A stretch of 64,000 bases of DNA from Bog-756 sp963718405 (GTDB lineage: Bacteria > Actinomycetota > Acidimicrobiia > Acidimicrobiales > RAAP-2), in NCBI GenBank assembly GCA_963718405.1, contig CAVQYZ010000001.1, forward strand, positions 496,001 to 560,000, given 5' to 3'. The translations under genes and the position numbers were made by a program. Positions 37,818 through 46,747 of the stretch are shown piece after piece. The notes beneath the pieces were generated by a model. That model made no database searches and had not been told where the DNA came from. It saw only the letters and a list, made by a program, of their open reading frames with translations. Each line of letters opens with the position of its first letter. The first letter of the stretch is position 1.

Positions 37818-38078
37818 GTGCAGCGAACGCAGATCTATCTGGAGGATCGGGAGGTGGCCGCGCTCGACGCGGCCGCTGCTCGAACCGGCGCCAGCCGATC
37901 GGAGCTGATCAGACGGGCTATCCGGGCCCAGTACGGAGAGCAACCCCTTGTGTCGCGGCTTGAGGCACTCCGGTCGTCTTCAGGAACCTGGACGGGTCGT
38001 GAGTACACGGGCTCGCAGTACGTCGATTCCATTCGAAGTGATGTCAACGACCGACTGGCCCGGCTCCGCTCAACGTGA
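37818..38078 (+). CDS. vapB: VapB-type antitoxin, ribbon-helix-helix
   Basis: 86 residues from the GTG at 37818 (QRTQIYLEDREVAALDAAAA). The ribbon-helix-helix DNA-binding fold is seen in TGASRSELIRRAIRAQYG; the C-terminal half should bind and block the toxin. The start is chosen because earlier ones lie within the operator. The gene overlaps vapC by four bases (GTGA). Confidence 0.9.
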   Translation: MQRTQIYLEDREVAALDAAAARTGASRSELIRRAIRAQYGEQPLVSRLEALRSSSGTWTGREYTGSQYVDSIRSDVNDRLARLRST

Positions 38079-38458
38079 AGCTGCTCGACACGACTGTCGC
38101 CATCGACCATCTGCGCGGCCACGACGGGGCTACCCAACTCCTCGAGCGACTGGTCAATGAGGGCGAGGCCCTACTGGCCAGCGAACTCACCCGATTCGAA
38201 CTTCTTGCCGGCATGCGGCCGGATGAGACCGACCCCACCGAGTCGTTTATGAATGCTCTGACCTGGGTGCCGGTCAACGAAGAGATCGCCAGGTTGGCCG
38301 GCTCGATGGCCGCCGAGTATCGAAGGGCGTACGGCGGTATTGACGGCATCGACTACCTGATCGCCTCAACCGTCACCGTCGTTGGTGCTGACCTGCTTAC
38401 GACGAACGTGCGCCACTTCCCGATGATCGTCGGACTTCGGGCGCCCTACGCAACTTGA
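38075..38458 (+). CDS. vapC: VapC-type toxin, PIN-domain ribonuclease
   Basis: 127 residues. The PIN active site is visible: Asp5 in MKLLDTTVAIDHL, Glu42 in TRFELLAG, Asp90/Asp93 in GIDGIDYLIA and a further acidic residue at Asp106. VapC toxins cleave specific RNAs, often tRNAs; the target of this one is unknown. It is coupled to vapB by an overlapping start and stop. Confidence 0.92.
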   Translation: MKLLDTTVAIDHLRGHDGATQLLERLVNEGEALLASELTRFELLAGMRPDETDPTESFMNALTWVPVNEEIARLAGSMAAEYRRAYGGIDGIDYLIASTVTVVGADLLTTNVRHFPMIVGLRAPYAT

Positions 38459-38614
38459 ATAACTAAGAACACGTCACCACTGTTATCGACCTGGCCCGCT
38501 CTCCGGGAGCTCATTCGGGGAGGCGGACCCGCAGGATCTGTTGTGGGCCGGACCTACTCGTTCCGATAATCTGGTCATTCCGTCGCCGGTCGATCGCCCC
38601 TACGCGCCGGGGAG

Positions 38615-39970
38615 TCAGGGATTGGGCCGGCGCTTCATCATCCCGGCCAGTGTGGTGTCGCAGACACGCTCGGCCACACCGGACGGTGACAAGGAGGGAT
38701 GGGTCATGGCCAGTTGTAAGCCTTGATCCGTCAGCAAGGTGGCGGTATCGCTGACTGCTCGCTCGGAATCGGCGTTGCCGGATCGAAATTGGCCCTTGTG
38801 CTGTTGAATCGCCGGCTCGATCAGTGGAGAGAGCGGTACCAGAGTGCGAGGGTCGGCCGGGTCATCGGGGATGGGGGCCCCGTGCGTCATGGCGTAGGCG
38901 AACACTCCTTCGGTGAAAGCAGCGCTCAGCGCCCTATCCCGTCTGGCCACGGTGGCAAGTCGTTCAAGGTGGGCATGGACGGCATGACTGACCGGTAATG
39001 GGGCCTCTTGTTCGGCGGCCGTTCGAAGCTCCGGTAGGTTCCGGGCCCAGACGGCCGCGGCCAGCCCCCGTCGGTCCTTGAAATTCGCCACCACCGTCGG
39101 CCGTGAGACGCCAGCGCGTTCGGCCACCGCCACCATGGTGAGGCCTTGCCAGCCGGCCTCTTCGTATACGTGAGCTGCGGCTTGGGCGATGGCCACCCGC
39201 TTGGCGCCATCGAGGTGGGGGATCCGGGAGGGAACAAGAAGTGAGTCACGATAGTCAGGAGCCTCGGGAACGTACTCGGAGACCGAGCAGGCGTCGAAGA
39301 GGCGCACAGCCATGCCGGCGTACTCCTCGGCGGTGCATCGTGCTCTGTCGAAGCGTCGAATCAGCAGGAATCCATAGATCAGCGCTTCTTGAGCCCGAGC
39401 GGCTGATTCTGTGGTGACCCCGTCTCTCCAGCGCCGGCTCCGGTGGGTGAGCATGAGATCGGCGATCGCCTCCCTGACCACCCGATTCGAATCGATGCCA
39501 CCGTGCAGGGCCTGTGCCGCTCGCCGGTCGCGGGGCGCCACGGCTGCGGCAAGGTAGAAGGCTGTTTCTCTAGCCTCCACGCCAGGGTCAGCAAAGCCGT
39601 TACTCGGTGAGTTGGCCTCAAGGTTCTGGGCCATCACCAAGAGGATGTCGTCAATGGCCGTCTCTTCGGACCGTCCCAACCCAGACCCGGCCGTGTCCAT
39701 GTCGTCAGCCAACGAGCTCCAGCTGTCCGTCTCTCCTTGTTCGTACGCATAAGCCAGGGCAGCCTCGACCAGATCGCCGCTACTTCCCGGAAAGTGGTAA
39801 GTCACCGTACCGAGCGACACCCCCGCTCTGCGCGCGATCGCTCGGGGTCCGAGGAACCCGGTTACATCCTCCAACATCACCTCGGAGAACGAATCCGAGG
39901 CGGCGCCGATCAAATGGGAGCGGCCGAGGCGTGTTTGCCTCTCCTCATTTTTGGTCATCTCACCATCCAT
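38615..39970 (-). CDS. Tandem (double) TetR-family transcriptional regulator
   Basis: 451 residues, about twice the length of a normal TetR protein. The first helix-turn-helix is at about 39-61 (GPRAIARRAGVSLGTVTYHF) and the second at about 276-298 (LTMVAVAERAGVSRPTVVAN). Each is followed by its own helical ligand domain. A natural fusion of two TetR units may act like a covalent dimer. The start ATG lies two bases from a 44-bp inverted repeat that it very likely binds. Ligand unknown. The divergent neighbour is the large surface protein at 40267. Confidence 0.88.
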   Translation of the reverse strand: MDGEMTKNEERQTRLGRSHLIGAASDSFSEVMLEDVTGFLGPRAIARRAGVSLGTVTYHFPGSSGDLVEAALAYAYEQGETDSWSSLADDMDTAGSGLGRSEETAIDDILLVMAQNLEANSPSNGFADPGVEARETAFYLAAAVAPRDRRAAQALHGGIDSNRVVREAIADLMLTHRSRRWRDGVTTESAARAQEALIYGFLLIRRFDRARCTAEEYAGMAVRLFDACSVSEYVPEAPDYRDSLLVPSRIPHLDGAKRVAIAQAAAHVYEEAGWQGLTMVAVAERAGVSRPTVVANFKDRRGLAAAVWARNLPELRTAAEQEAPLPVSHAVHAHLERLATVARRDRALSAAFTEGVFAYAMTHGAPIPDDPADPRTLVPLSPLIEPAIQQHKGQFRSGNADSERAVSDTATLLTDQGLQLAMTHPSLSPSGVAERVCDTTLAGMMKRRPNP

Positions 39971-39971
39971 A

Positions 39972-40015
39972 TAATCGTACGCATGTGCGAAGAATACCGC
40001 ACGTGCGTACGATTA
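39972..40015. promoter_or_regulatory. 44-bp inverted repeat, operator of the double-TetR gene
   Basis: TAATCGTACGCATGTGCG (39972-39989) and CGCACGTGCGTACGATTA (39998-40015) are inverted with one mismatch in 18 bp and an 8-bp spacer. Each arm contains CGTACG. It sits between the TetR start and the promoter side of the surface protein gene, so it could control both. Confidence 0.8.
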
Positions 40016-40266
40016 AAGGTGGCTCGTCACGCAACGTTCGCTTGATTGATTCCTGCACTACGAGTAAACGTTGTCAGCAGGTGATCATTGGGCGTGGGTG
40101 GCGGAATGACTGCTGTCTCCGGTAAGGCTTCGGCTTTGCAGAGACCGCATCTGTGACCCACACGAGGGGCTGAACAGCTTCGGAGCTGAGAGCCGATGGA
40201 ATGGCGGTGCAGGGCTGGATGGTTCGTTTCGGATCTGGTTGTGTTCCACGAGTCAGCTACGGGGGA

Positions 40267-43200
40267 ATGATGTTTAGGCGCCACAAAACCACGTACGGTC
40301 GTCGAGTCCCTCGTCCTGTGCGAGGCCTCGCCTGGCGACGGTACCTTGTCGTCGCCTCCGCCGCAGCGGCGATTTCATTCGGTCTCTGCGTGTCGCCAGC
40401 TGGCGCTGCGGGCGGGACGTCAGTCTCGGGTGTGACGGTGTCGCTCAACGGGCCGACGGCAGCGACGGGGGCGTACTCCGGCTTCTCGGTGAGCTTCACC
40501 ACCTCGTCGACGGGAGGCATGTCGCAGGCAGACGGCAGTTCGTGGTCCGTGACCTTCCCGACCGGGACGGGGCTGCAGGGCAACTACGGCGTGTACGGCA
40601 CGGTCACCGACACCACTACCGACCAGGTGGTCGGTAATGTCTCCCAGTGCGGCGGCACCACGGCCTGCGGCACCTTCAATGGCGGCGTGGTCATCAATCC
40701 GGACGACACCCTGCAGATCTCGATGTACAGGATGGCCCTTCCTGCCGCGGGCAGCGGGTACACCGTGTCGGTCTCGACGACTTCCGACACCACCCCAGTG
40801 ACGTCGACCGACAGCTTCACGGTGCTGGCTGCGCACGCAGTCTCGGGTGTGACGGTGTCGCTCAACGGGCCGACGGCAGCGACGGGGGCGTACTCCGGCT
40901 TCTCGGTGAGCTTCACCACCTCGTCGACGGGAGGCATGTCGCAGGCAGACGGCAGTTCGTGGTCCGTGACCTTCCCGACCGGGACGGGGCTGCAGGGCAA
41001 CTACGGCGTGTACGGCACGGTCACCGACACCACTACCGACCAGGTGGTCGGTAATGTCTCCCAGTGCGGCGGCACCACGGCCTGCGGCACCTTCAATGGC
41101 GGCGTGGTCATCAATCCGGACGACACCCTGCAGATCTCGATGTACAGGATGGCCCTTCCTGCCGCGGGCAGCGGGTACACCGTGTCGGTCTCGACGACTT
41201 CCGACACCACCCCAGTGACGTCGACCGACAGCTTCACGGTGCTGGCTGCGCACGCAGTCTCGGGTGTGACGGTGTCGCTCAACGGGCCGACGGCAGCGAC
41301 GGGGGCGTACTCCGGCTTCTCGGTGAGCTTCACCACCTCGTCGACGGGAGGCATGTCGCAGGCAGACGGCAGTTCGTGGTCCGTGACCTTCCCGACCGGG
41401 ACGGGGCTGCAGGGCAACTACGGCGTGTACGGCACGGTCACCGACACCACTACCGACCAGGTGGTCGGTAATGTCTCCCAGTGCGGCGGCACCACGGCCT
41501 GCGGCACCTTCAATGGCGGCGTGGTCATCAATCCGGACGACACCCTGCAGATCTCGATGTACAGGATGGCCCTTCCTGCCGCGGGCAGCGGGTACACCGT
41601 GTCGGTCTCGACGACTTCCGACACCACCCCAGTGACGTCGACCGACAGCTTCACGGTGCTGGCTGCGCACGCAGTCTCGGGTGTGACGGTGTCGCTCAAC
41701 GGGCCGACGGCAGCGACGGGGGCGTACTCCGGCTTCTCGGTGAGCTTCACCACCTCGTCGACGGGAGGCATGTCGCAGGCAGACGGCAGTTCGTGGTCCG
41801 TGACCTTCCCGACCGGGACGGGGCTGCAGGGCAACTACGGCGTGTACGGCACGGTCACCGACACCACTACCGACCAGGTGGTCGGTAATGTCTCCCAGTG
41901 CGGCGGCACCACGGCCTGCGGCACCTTCAATGGCGGCGTGGTCATCAATCCGGACGACACCCTGCAGATCTCGATGTACAGGATGGCCCTTCCTGCCGCG
42001 GGCAGCGGGTACACCGTGTCGGTCTCGACGACTTCCGACACCACCCCAGTGACGTCGACCGACAGCTTCACGGTGCTGGCTGCGCACGCAGTTCCCAACG
42101 TCACGACCCCTGCTGTGAACCCGTCGGCGGCTGGAGCGACCGGTAGCTATTCGCTCGGGATCACAACTTCTTCAACGGGAGGCTTGTCGGGCCAGGCCGG
42201 AAGCACTGTCACCGTCACCCTCCCCACCGGCACGACGAACGCCGAGAATGCCTACGTCTATGACGGAGCCACCTTGGTGAGCGGCGGCTGCGGCGGTGGC
42301 GGTACCACCACATTGACCTGTCCCATCGACAGCACGGTGAGCCCGGGCGACACCCTCACCTTCGAATTCACCGCCACCAATCCACCCGAAGGTACCTACA
42401 CGCTGGGTGTGTCGACTAGCTCGGACACCATCGAGGTCACCTCGCCCAGCTACACCATGACCAGTGCCATACCTCTGTCCATCGAGCTCACCCCGAGCCC
42501 GACCACCGGGGCAGCGCCGCTGGCGACAACGTTCACCCTGGCTCCTACCGATCCGGACGGGCAACCGGTCAGCTACGACCTGGCCTTCGGCGATGGAGCG
42601 GCGACGTCGGGCACCATCGACTCTCCCTACACCCCGATCACCATCGCCCACACGTACACCACTCCGGGTACGTTCAACGCCGGAGTGTCAGCGACCGACC
42701 CGCTGGGCGGAGTGGCCAGTGCCGATGCCACAGTGACTGCAACCGGCACCGTCCCGCTGCAGCCCAACGCCGGAGGATCTCTGGAGGCCGTGGTCGGCCA
42801 ACCGGTGACACTCGATGGTTCAGGCTCCCAACCGGCCAGCGGCATCACCAGCTATGCGTGGAGCTTCGGGGACGGCAACTCGGGCACCGGGGAGACCGTT
42901 CAGCACACCTACGCCAGCCCGGGGACCTACACCGCCACACTGACCATTGCCGGAAACGGCCAGACCGCCACGGCCCAGGCCATGGTGACGGTCATCTCCA
43001 AGCCGGCGGCGGGCCAGGGGCTGACGGTATCGGTCACCAGCGGCTCGTCACCACTTTCTGGCGTCTCACTGGCCGTGATCACCGCCAACGGCACCCGCTA
43101 CGCGGCGATCACAAACAGCCAGGGCGACGGCGACATCGAAGGCCTCCCCGATGGTTCGTACACGGTCTACGCCTATGCCACCGGGTATCTGCCCGGAACA

Positions 43201-45057
43201 GTGACCGCTACCCAGAACGGTGGCGTGGGTTCGGCGACACTGGCCCTCCAGGCAGGATCGATCTCTCAGACGTCGGCCACATCGACCGTCCTCACCGAGC
43301 AGCAGATCGTGGCCGCCGGGATCAATCCCGACAGCCCCGACAACCAGAACGTCTACCAGTTCTCGGTCAACTTGGCCTTTGTGGCCGATGCCACGACCAA
43401 CAACGTGCAGGTGAGCGGTGACCTGACCGGCTGTGGCTTCTACCAGCCGACCGTGAGCGGGGCCCTCCAGACCTCGCCCGGCGGGGATTGCGGAAGCCTG
43501 TCCTTCTCGGTCGGTGGCTACCAGGTGGTCGGTCAGGTGATCGACCCACAGACGTCTTCGCCTTCGACCGGTGCCCAACCCGCCGTCGTGTGGATGATCA
43601 TCCCCGGTCGGGCCCAGTGGTTGAAGGAGTTCTTCGATGTGAAGATGCTGGTGTCGAACCTGGCCCCTTCGGGGTACTCGTTCCAGGGAGGAAGCATCAG
43701 CCTCGGGGCCCTGCCGACCGGCCTCAGCCTGGCCCCCACGGCCAACCCTCAGACAACGACCCAATCGGTTCCGACCATCCCCTCGGGAGGTAGTGCCTCG
43801 GTGAGTTGGGTCCTGCGGGGTGACGCCGAGGGCTTCTATGCCGTTTCCGCCACGTACCAGGGCACGCTCGACCCCGGTGGCTTCCCGCTGTCCTTCCCCA
43901 TCTCCACGGCGGCCGGAGCCATCCACGTATGGGGCGGCTCCGCCATCCAGCTGACCATCGATGCTGACGATCACGCCACCATCGGTGATCCATACCTGGT
44001 GAGGGTGGGCCTCACCGATGTGGCCAACATCCCCATCTACAACGCCGACATCCAGCTGCTCACCCAGGGCCGTCTCAACTTCATCTACCAGCCCGATCAG
44101 CAGCTGACCCAGGGGACGGCGGTCATCGAGCCGGGCGCCACCTATTGGACCAACTACTACCGCCTGGTCCCCGAGATCACCGGCAGCCTGCTGCTCAGCC
44201 GATCGTTCGTCGAGCAGACGGCGGGAAACGTCACCGTCCCGTCGTCGATCATCACCCACCCGGCCACACCACCCGACCAGGTGCCCGGAGTGACGGCCAC
44301 GCCGGAAAGCAACGGGATCCACCTGAAGTGGACCGCTCCCTCGGTGTCAGGTATTACCGGCTACGAGATCTTCTGGACCCCGACCCGCAACACCCTGTTC
44401 GGTCCGACTCCCATCGCCACCGTGTCGAAGACGACGACCTCGGACGTCATTGCCAACGGCCCGACCGGCTTCTATGCCGTGAGCACCAAGACGGCCAGCG
44501 GTCTCACTCTCTACAACTCGCTGGGCGGCACCCCGGGCTCCGGAGCCAGTATCAAGCTCACGCCGGCCACGCTCAGCGGAGGTGGGAAGCTCACCGTGAG
44601 CGGCTCTGGCTTCGGGTCAGGAACCACCAAGGCCAAGCTGTACCTCGACACCACCGGGACCCTGCTCGGGACGGCCTCGGTGAGTAGCGCCGGCAAGTTC
44701 TCGACGACGCTCAGCATCACGGGAGTCCCAGCCGGCACCCACGCCATCATCGTGGTGGGCCCGACCGGAAAGTCCGCCGTGGCCACGTTCACCGTGACGG
44801 CAACCGTCGTGCTCAGTCCGACCTCGGCCTCGCCCGGAGCGAAGGTCACCGCCACGCTCACAGCGTTCCAGCCCGATGAGAGTGTCACCTTCCGCTGGAA
44901 GACGGCATCGGGTGTGGTCGTCGGAAACACCATTGCCACCTCGAAGGGCACTGGCACAGCGACCATCGCCGTTCCCGACGTCGCCGCCGGTTCATACAAG
45001 GTCTACGGGGTGGGCCTGTACGGCACCAATGTATCCACGGCGTTCACGGTGAAGTAG
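40267..45057 (+). CDS. Large secreted repeat protein with PKD, Fn3 and Ig-like domains (adhesin-like)
   Basis: About 1,596 residues. The start is ATG 40267 or 40270 after GGGGGA; a charged stretch and a signal peptide follow (RYLVVASAAAAISFG, cleavage near PAGAA). Then come four identical 139-residue modules, a fifth diverged copy, two PKD domains (SFGDGNSGTGETVQHTY), a carboxypeptidase-regulatory-like domain (GLPDGSYTVYAYATGYLPG), a domain of about 330 residues I do not recognise (AQWLKEFFDVKMLVSNLAP), an Fn3 domain (VSGITGYEIFWTPTR) and two Ig-like ends. No sortase motif or C-terminal membrane helix is seen, so attachment to the cell is unclear. It is probably a surface or matrix adhesin. 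It is open throughout, unlike its homologue at 27657-31931. Confidence 0.85.
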   Translation: MMFRRHKTTYGRRVPRPVRGLAWRRYLVVASAAAAISFGLCVSPAGAAGGTSVSGVTVSLNGPTAATGAYSGFSVSFTTSSTGGMSQADGSSWSVTFPTGTGLQGNYGVYGTVTDTTTDQVVGNVSQCGGTTACGTFNGGVVINPDDTLQISMYRMALPAAGSGYTVSVSTTSDTTPVTSTDSFTVLAAHAVSGVTVSLNGPTAATGAYSGFSVSFTTSSTGGMSQADGSSWSVTFPTGTGLQGNYGVYGTVTDTTTDQVVGNVSQCGGTTACGTFNGGVVINPDDTLQISMYRMALPAAGSGYTVSVSTTSDTTPVTSTDSFTVLAAHAVSGVTVSLNGPTAATGAYSGFSVSFTTSSTGGMSQADGSSWSVTFPTGTGLQGNYGVYGTVTDTTTDQVVGNVSQCGGTTACGTFNGGVVINPDDTLQISMYRMALPAAGSGYTVSVSTTSDTTPVTSTDSFTVLAAHAVSGVTVSLNGPTAATGAYSGFSVSFTTSSTGGMSQADGSSWSVTFPTGTGLQGNYGVYGTVTDTTTDQVVGNVSQCGGTTACGTFNGGVVINPDDTLQISMYRMALPAAGSGYTVSVSTTSDTTPVTSTDSFTVLAAHAVPNVTTPAVNPSAAGATGSYSLGITTSSTGGLSGQAGSTVTVTLPTGTTNAENAYVYDGATLVSGGCGGGGTTTLTCPIDSTVSPGDTLTFEFTATNPPEGTYTLGVSTSSDTIEVTSPSYTMTSAIPLSIELTPSPTTGAAPLATTFTLAPTDPDGQPVSYDLAFGDGAATSGTIDSPYTPITIAHTYTTPGTFNAGVSATDPLGGVASADATVTATGTVPLQPNAGGSLEAVVGQPVTLDGSGSQPASGITSYAWSFGDGNSGTGETVQHTYASPGTYTATLTIAGNGQTATAQAMVTVISKPAAGQGLTVSVTSGSSPLSGVSLAVITANGTRYAAITNSQGDGDIEGLPDGSYTVYAYATGYLPGTVTATQNGGVGSATLALQAGSISQTSATSTVLTEQQIVAAGINPDSPDNQNVYQFSVNLAFVADATTNNVQVSGDLTGCGFYQPTVSGALQTSPGGDCGSLSFSVGGYQVVGQVIDPQTSSPSTGAQPAVVWMIIPGRAQWLKEFFDVKMLVSNLAPSGYSFQGGSISLGALPTGLSLAPTANPQTTTQSVPTIPSGGSASVSWVLRGDAEGFYAVSATYQGTLDPGGFPLSFPISTAAGAIHVWGGSAIQLTIDADDHATIGDPYLVRVGLTDVANIPIYNADIQLLTQGRLNFIYQPDQQLTQGTAVIEPGATYWTNYYRLVPEITGSLLLSRSFVEQTAGNVTVPSSIITHPATPPDQVPGVTATPESNGIHLKWTAPSVSGITGYEIFWTPTRNTLFGPTPIATVSKTTTSDVIANGPTGFYAVSTKTASGLTLYNSLGGTPGSGASIKLTPATLSGGGKLTVSGSGFGSGTTKAKLYLDTTGTLLGTASVSSAGKFSTTLSITGVPAGTHAIIVVGPTGKSAVATFTVTATVVLSPTSASPGAKVTATLTAFQPDESVTFRWKTASGVVVGNTIATSKGTGTATIAVPDVAAGSYKVYGVGLYGTNVSTAFTVK
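40421..42088 (+). repeat. Four identical 417-bp direct repeats
   Basis: Units run 40421-40837, 40838-41254, 41255-41671 and 41672-42088. Each is 139 codons, in frame, and I see no base difference between them. A diverged fifth module follows at about 42089-42470. Such identity suggests recent amplification or ongoing gene conversion; copy number could vary between cells. Confidence 0.93.
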
Positions 45058-45117
45058 TCGATTCGATGCCGGGCGACCCGACCCCCAACCTCAACCCGCA
45101 ACCCCGAGGTCGGGGGC

Positions 45118-46716
45118 TCATTCGGGGAAGCGGGCCCGCAGGACCTTCTTGTCGAACTTGCCGACACTGGTCTTGGGCACGCTGTCGATGACTTCCACCC
45201 GCTCCGGGAGTTGCCACCGGGCGAATCCATGGGCCGCCAGGTGGTCACGCACGTGCTCGGCGCCGACGACCACACCGGGCTTGACCACCACGCAGACCAA
45301 GGGTCGTTCCTGCCACTTGGGATCGGGGATGGCGATCACCGCGGCCTCGGCCACCCCGTCCATCTGCATCACGCTGGCCTCCATGTCCACCGAGGAGATC
45401 CACTCCCCGCCGGACTTGATGAGGTCCTTGGTCCGGTCGGCGATCACGAAGTAGCCGTCGGGCGAAGAGATGGCCACGTCGCCGGTCCGGAACCAGCCGT
45501 CGGGAGTGAAGGCCTCCTCGCCCAGTCCATGGAGGTACCCGTCGACCACCCACGGTCCCCGGACACAGAGATCGCCCATGGACTCGTCGTCCCTCGGCAC
45601 CTCGACCCCGTGGTCGTCACGCACGCTGACCTCGATGCCGGGCAGCGGCAGGCCGGCTTTGGTGCGGGCGGCCTCGGTCACCCGGTCCTCGGGCCAGTCC
45701 CGCATGTGCTCCTGGGGCCAGGCCATGGAGGCCAGCGGCGAGGTCTCGGTCATGCCCCAGGCCTGGATGATCCGCAGCCCGAACTCTGCCTGGTACCGCT
45801 CGATGAGCGACCGCGGGGGCTGGGCCCCGCCGCACACGATGTGGCGCAGGTGGGGGAGCCCGCCGCCCCGCTTGGCCAGCTCGTCGGCCACGCCCAGCCA
45901 CACCGAGGGCACCCCGGCCGCCACGGTGATCCGCTCGTCGGCCAGCAGGTCGATGAAGGCCGGTGGGTCCAGAGCCCCGGCGAAGAACACCTGCTTGGCG
46001 CCGACCGCGGTGGCGGCGTAGGGCATGCCCCAGGCGTTGGCGTGGAACATGGGCACCTGGGGGAGGACGGCGTCACCCGGCCCGATGGACATGGCCGCGT
46101 GCGAGGTGCAGGCCAGGGCATGGAGGAAGGTCGAACGGTGGGTGTAGAGGGCTCCTTTGGGCCGGCCCGTGGTGCCCGAGGTGTAGCAGAGCCCCATGGG
46201 CCGGCGCTCGTCGATGTCCAAGCGGGCGTACTCGGTGGGCTCATCGGCCAGCAGGTCCTCGTAGGCGATGACCCCCTGGATCGATGTCTCGGGGACTTCG
46301 GGGCCCAGCACGATGACATGGTCGAGGGGAGGCAGGTGCTCCAGCGCCTCCTCCAACAGCGGGAGCAGGTCCGGGTCGACCAGCACCGCCCGGTCACCGG
46401 CGTCGCCGATGATGAAGCCCAGGTCCTCGGCCGACAGACGCAGATTGAGGGTGTGCAGCACCCGACCGGTGCAGGGCACGGCGAAGTACGCCTCGAGGTG
46501 GCGGGCGCTGTTCCAGGCCAGGGTGCCCACGGTGGCGTCACCGTCCAGCCCGAGGTGGTCGAGGGCGTGCATGAGCTGGTGGGTCCGGGCCCCGAACTCG
46601 GTGTAGGTGTGCCGCTCGACCTCGCCGTCCGATGAGCGACTGACCAGTTCGCCGTGGGGAGCGTGCACGGGGGCGTTCTCGAACAGCAGCCAGGCGTTGA
46701 GCGGGGTCTCCATCAT
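45118..46716 (-). CDS. Acyl-CoA synthetase (AMP-binding, medium/long-chain fatty acid type)
   Basis: About 532 residues from the ATG at 46716. Adenylation motifs: P-loop YTSGTTGRPKGA, WGMTETSP, GWFRTGD, DRTKDLIKSGGEWISS, and the catalytic Lys in PKTSVGKFDKK near the end. It activates a carboxylic acid to its CoA thioester by way of an acyl-adenylate. It starts 31 bp after the PHA synthase stop on the same strand, so it may supply acyl-CoA for polymer synthesis or re-activate released monomers. The chain length is not evident. Confidence 0.92.
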   Translation of the reverse strand: MMETPLNAWLLFENAPVHAPHGELVSRSSDGEVERHTYTEFGARTHQLMHALDHLGLDGDATVGTLAWNSARHLEAYFAVPCTGRVLHTLNLRLSAEDLGFIIGDAGDRAVLVDPDLLPLLEEALEHLPPLDHVIVLGPEVPETSIQGVIAYEDLLADEPTEYARLDIDERRPMGLCYTSGTTGRPKGALYTHRSTFLHALACTSHAAMSIGPGDAVLPQVPMFHANAWGMPYAATAVGAKQVFFAGALDPPAFIDLLADERITVAAGVPSVWLGVADELAKRGGGLPHLRHIVCGGAQPPRSLIERYQAEFGLRIIQAWGMTETSPLASMAWPQEHMRDWPEDRVTEAARTKAGLPLPGIEVSVRDDHGVEVPRDDESMGDLCVRGPWVVDGYLHGLGEEAFTPDGWFRTGDVAISSPDGYFVIADRTKDLIKSGGEWISSVDMEASVMQMDGVAEAAVIAIPDPKWQERPLVCVVVKPGVVVGAEHVRDHLAAHGFARWQLPERVEVIDSVPKTSVGKFDKKVLRARFPE

Positions 46717-46747
46717 CGCCCCATCATCCCCCGCCCCCGCCCGGGAC

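Noticed and set aside
40420..42087. A 555-codon open frame on the minus strand, opposite the repeat protein
   Set aside because: It consists of four identical antisense copies of the 417-bp repeat. The plus-strand frame has a signal peptide and known domains; the antisense protein is Arg/His-rich with no family pattern.
40421..42088. CRISPR array
   Set aside because: Units are 417 bp, contiguous and coding. No short repeats with unique spacers and no cas genes are seen in the window.
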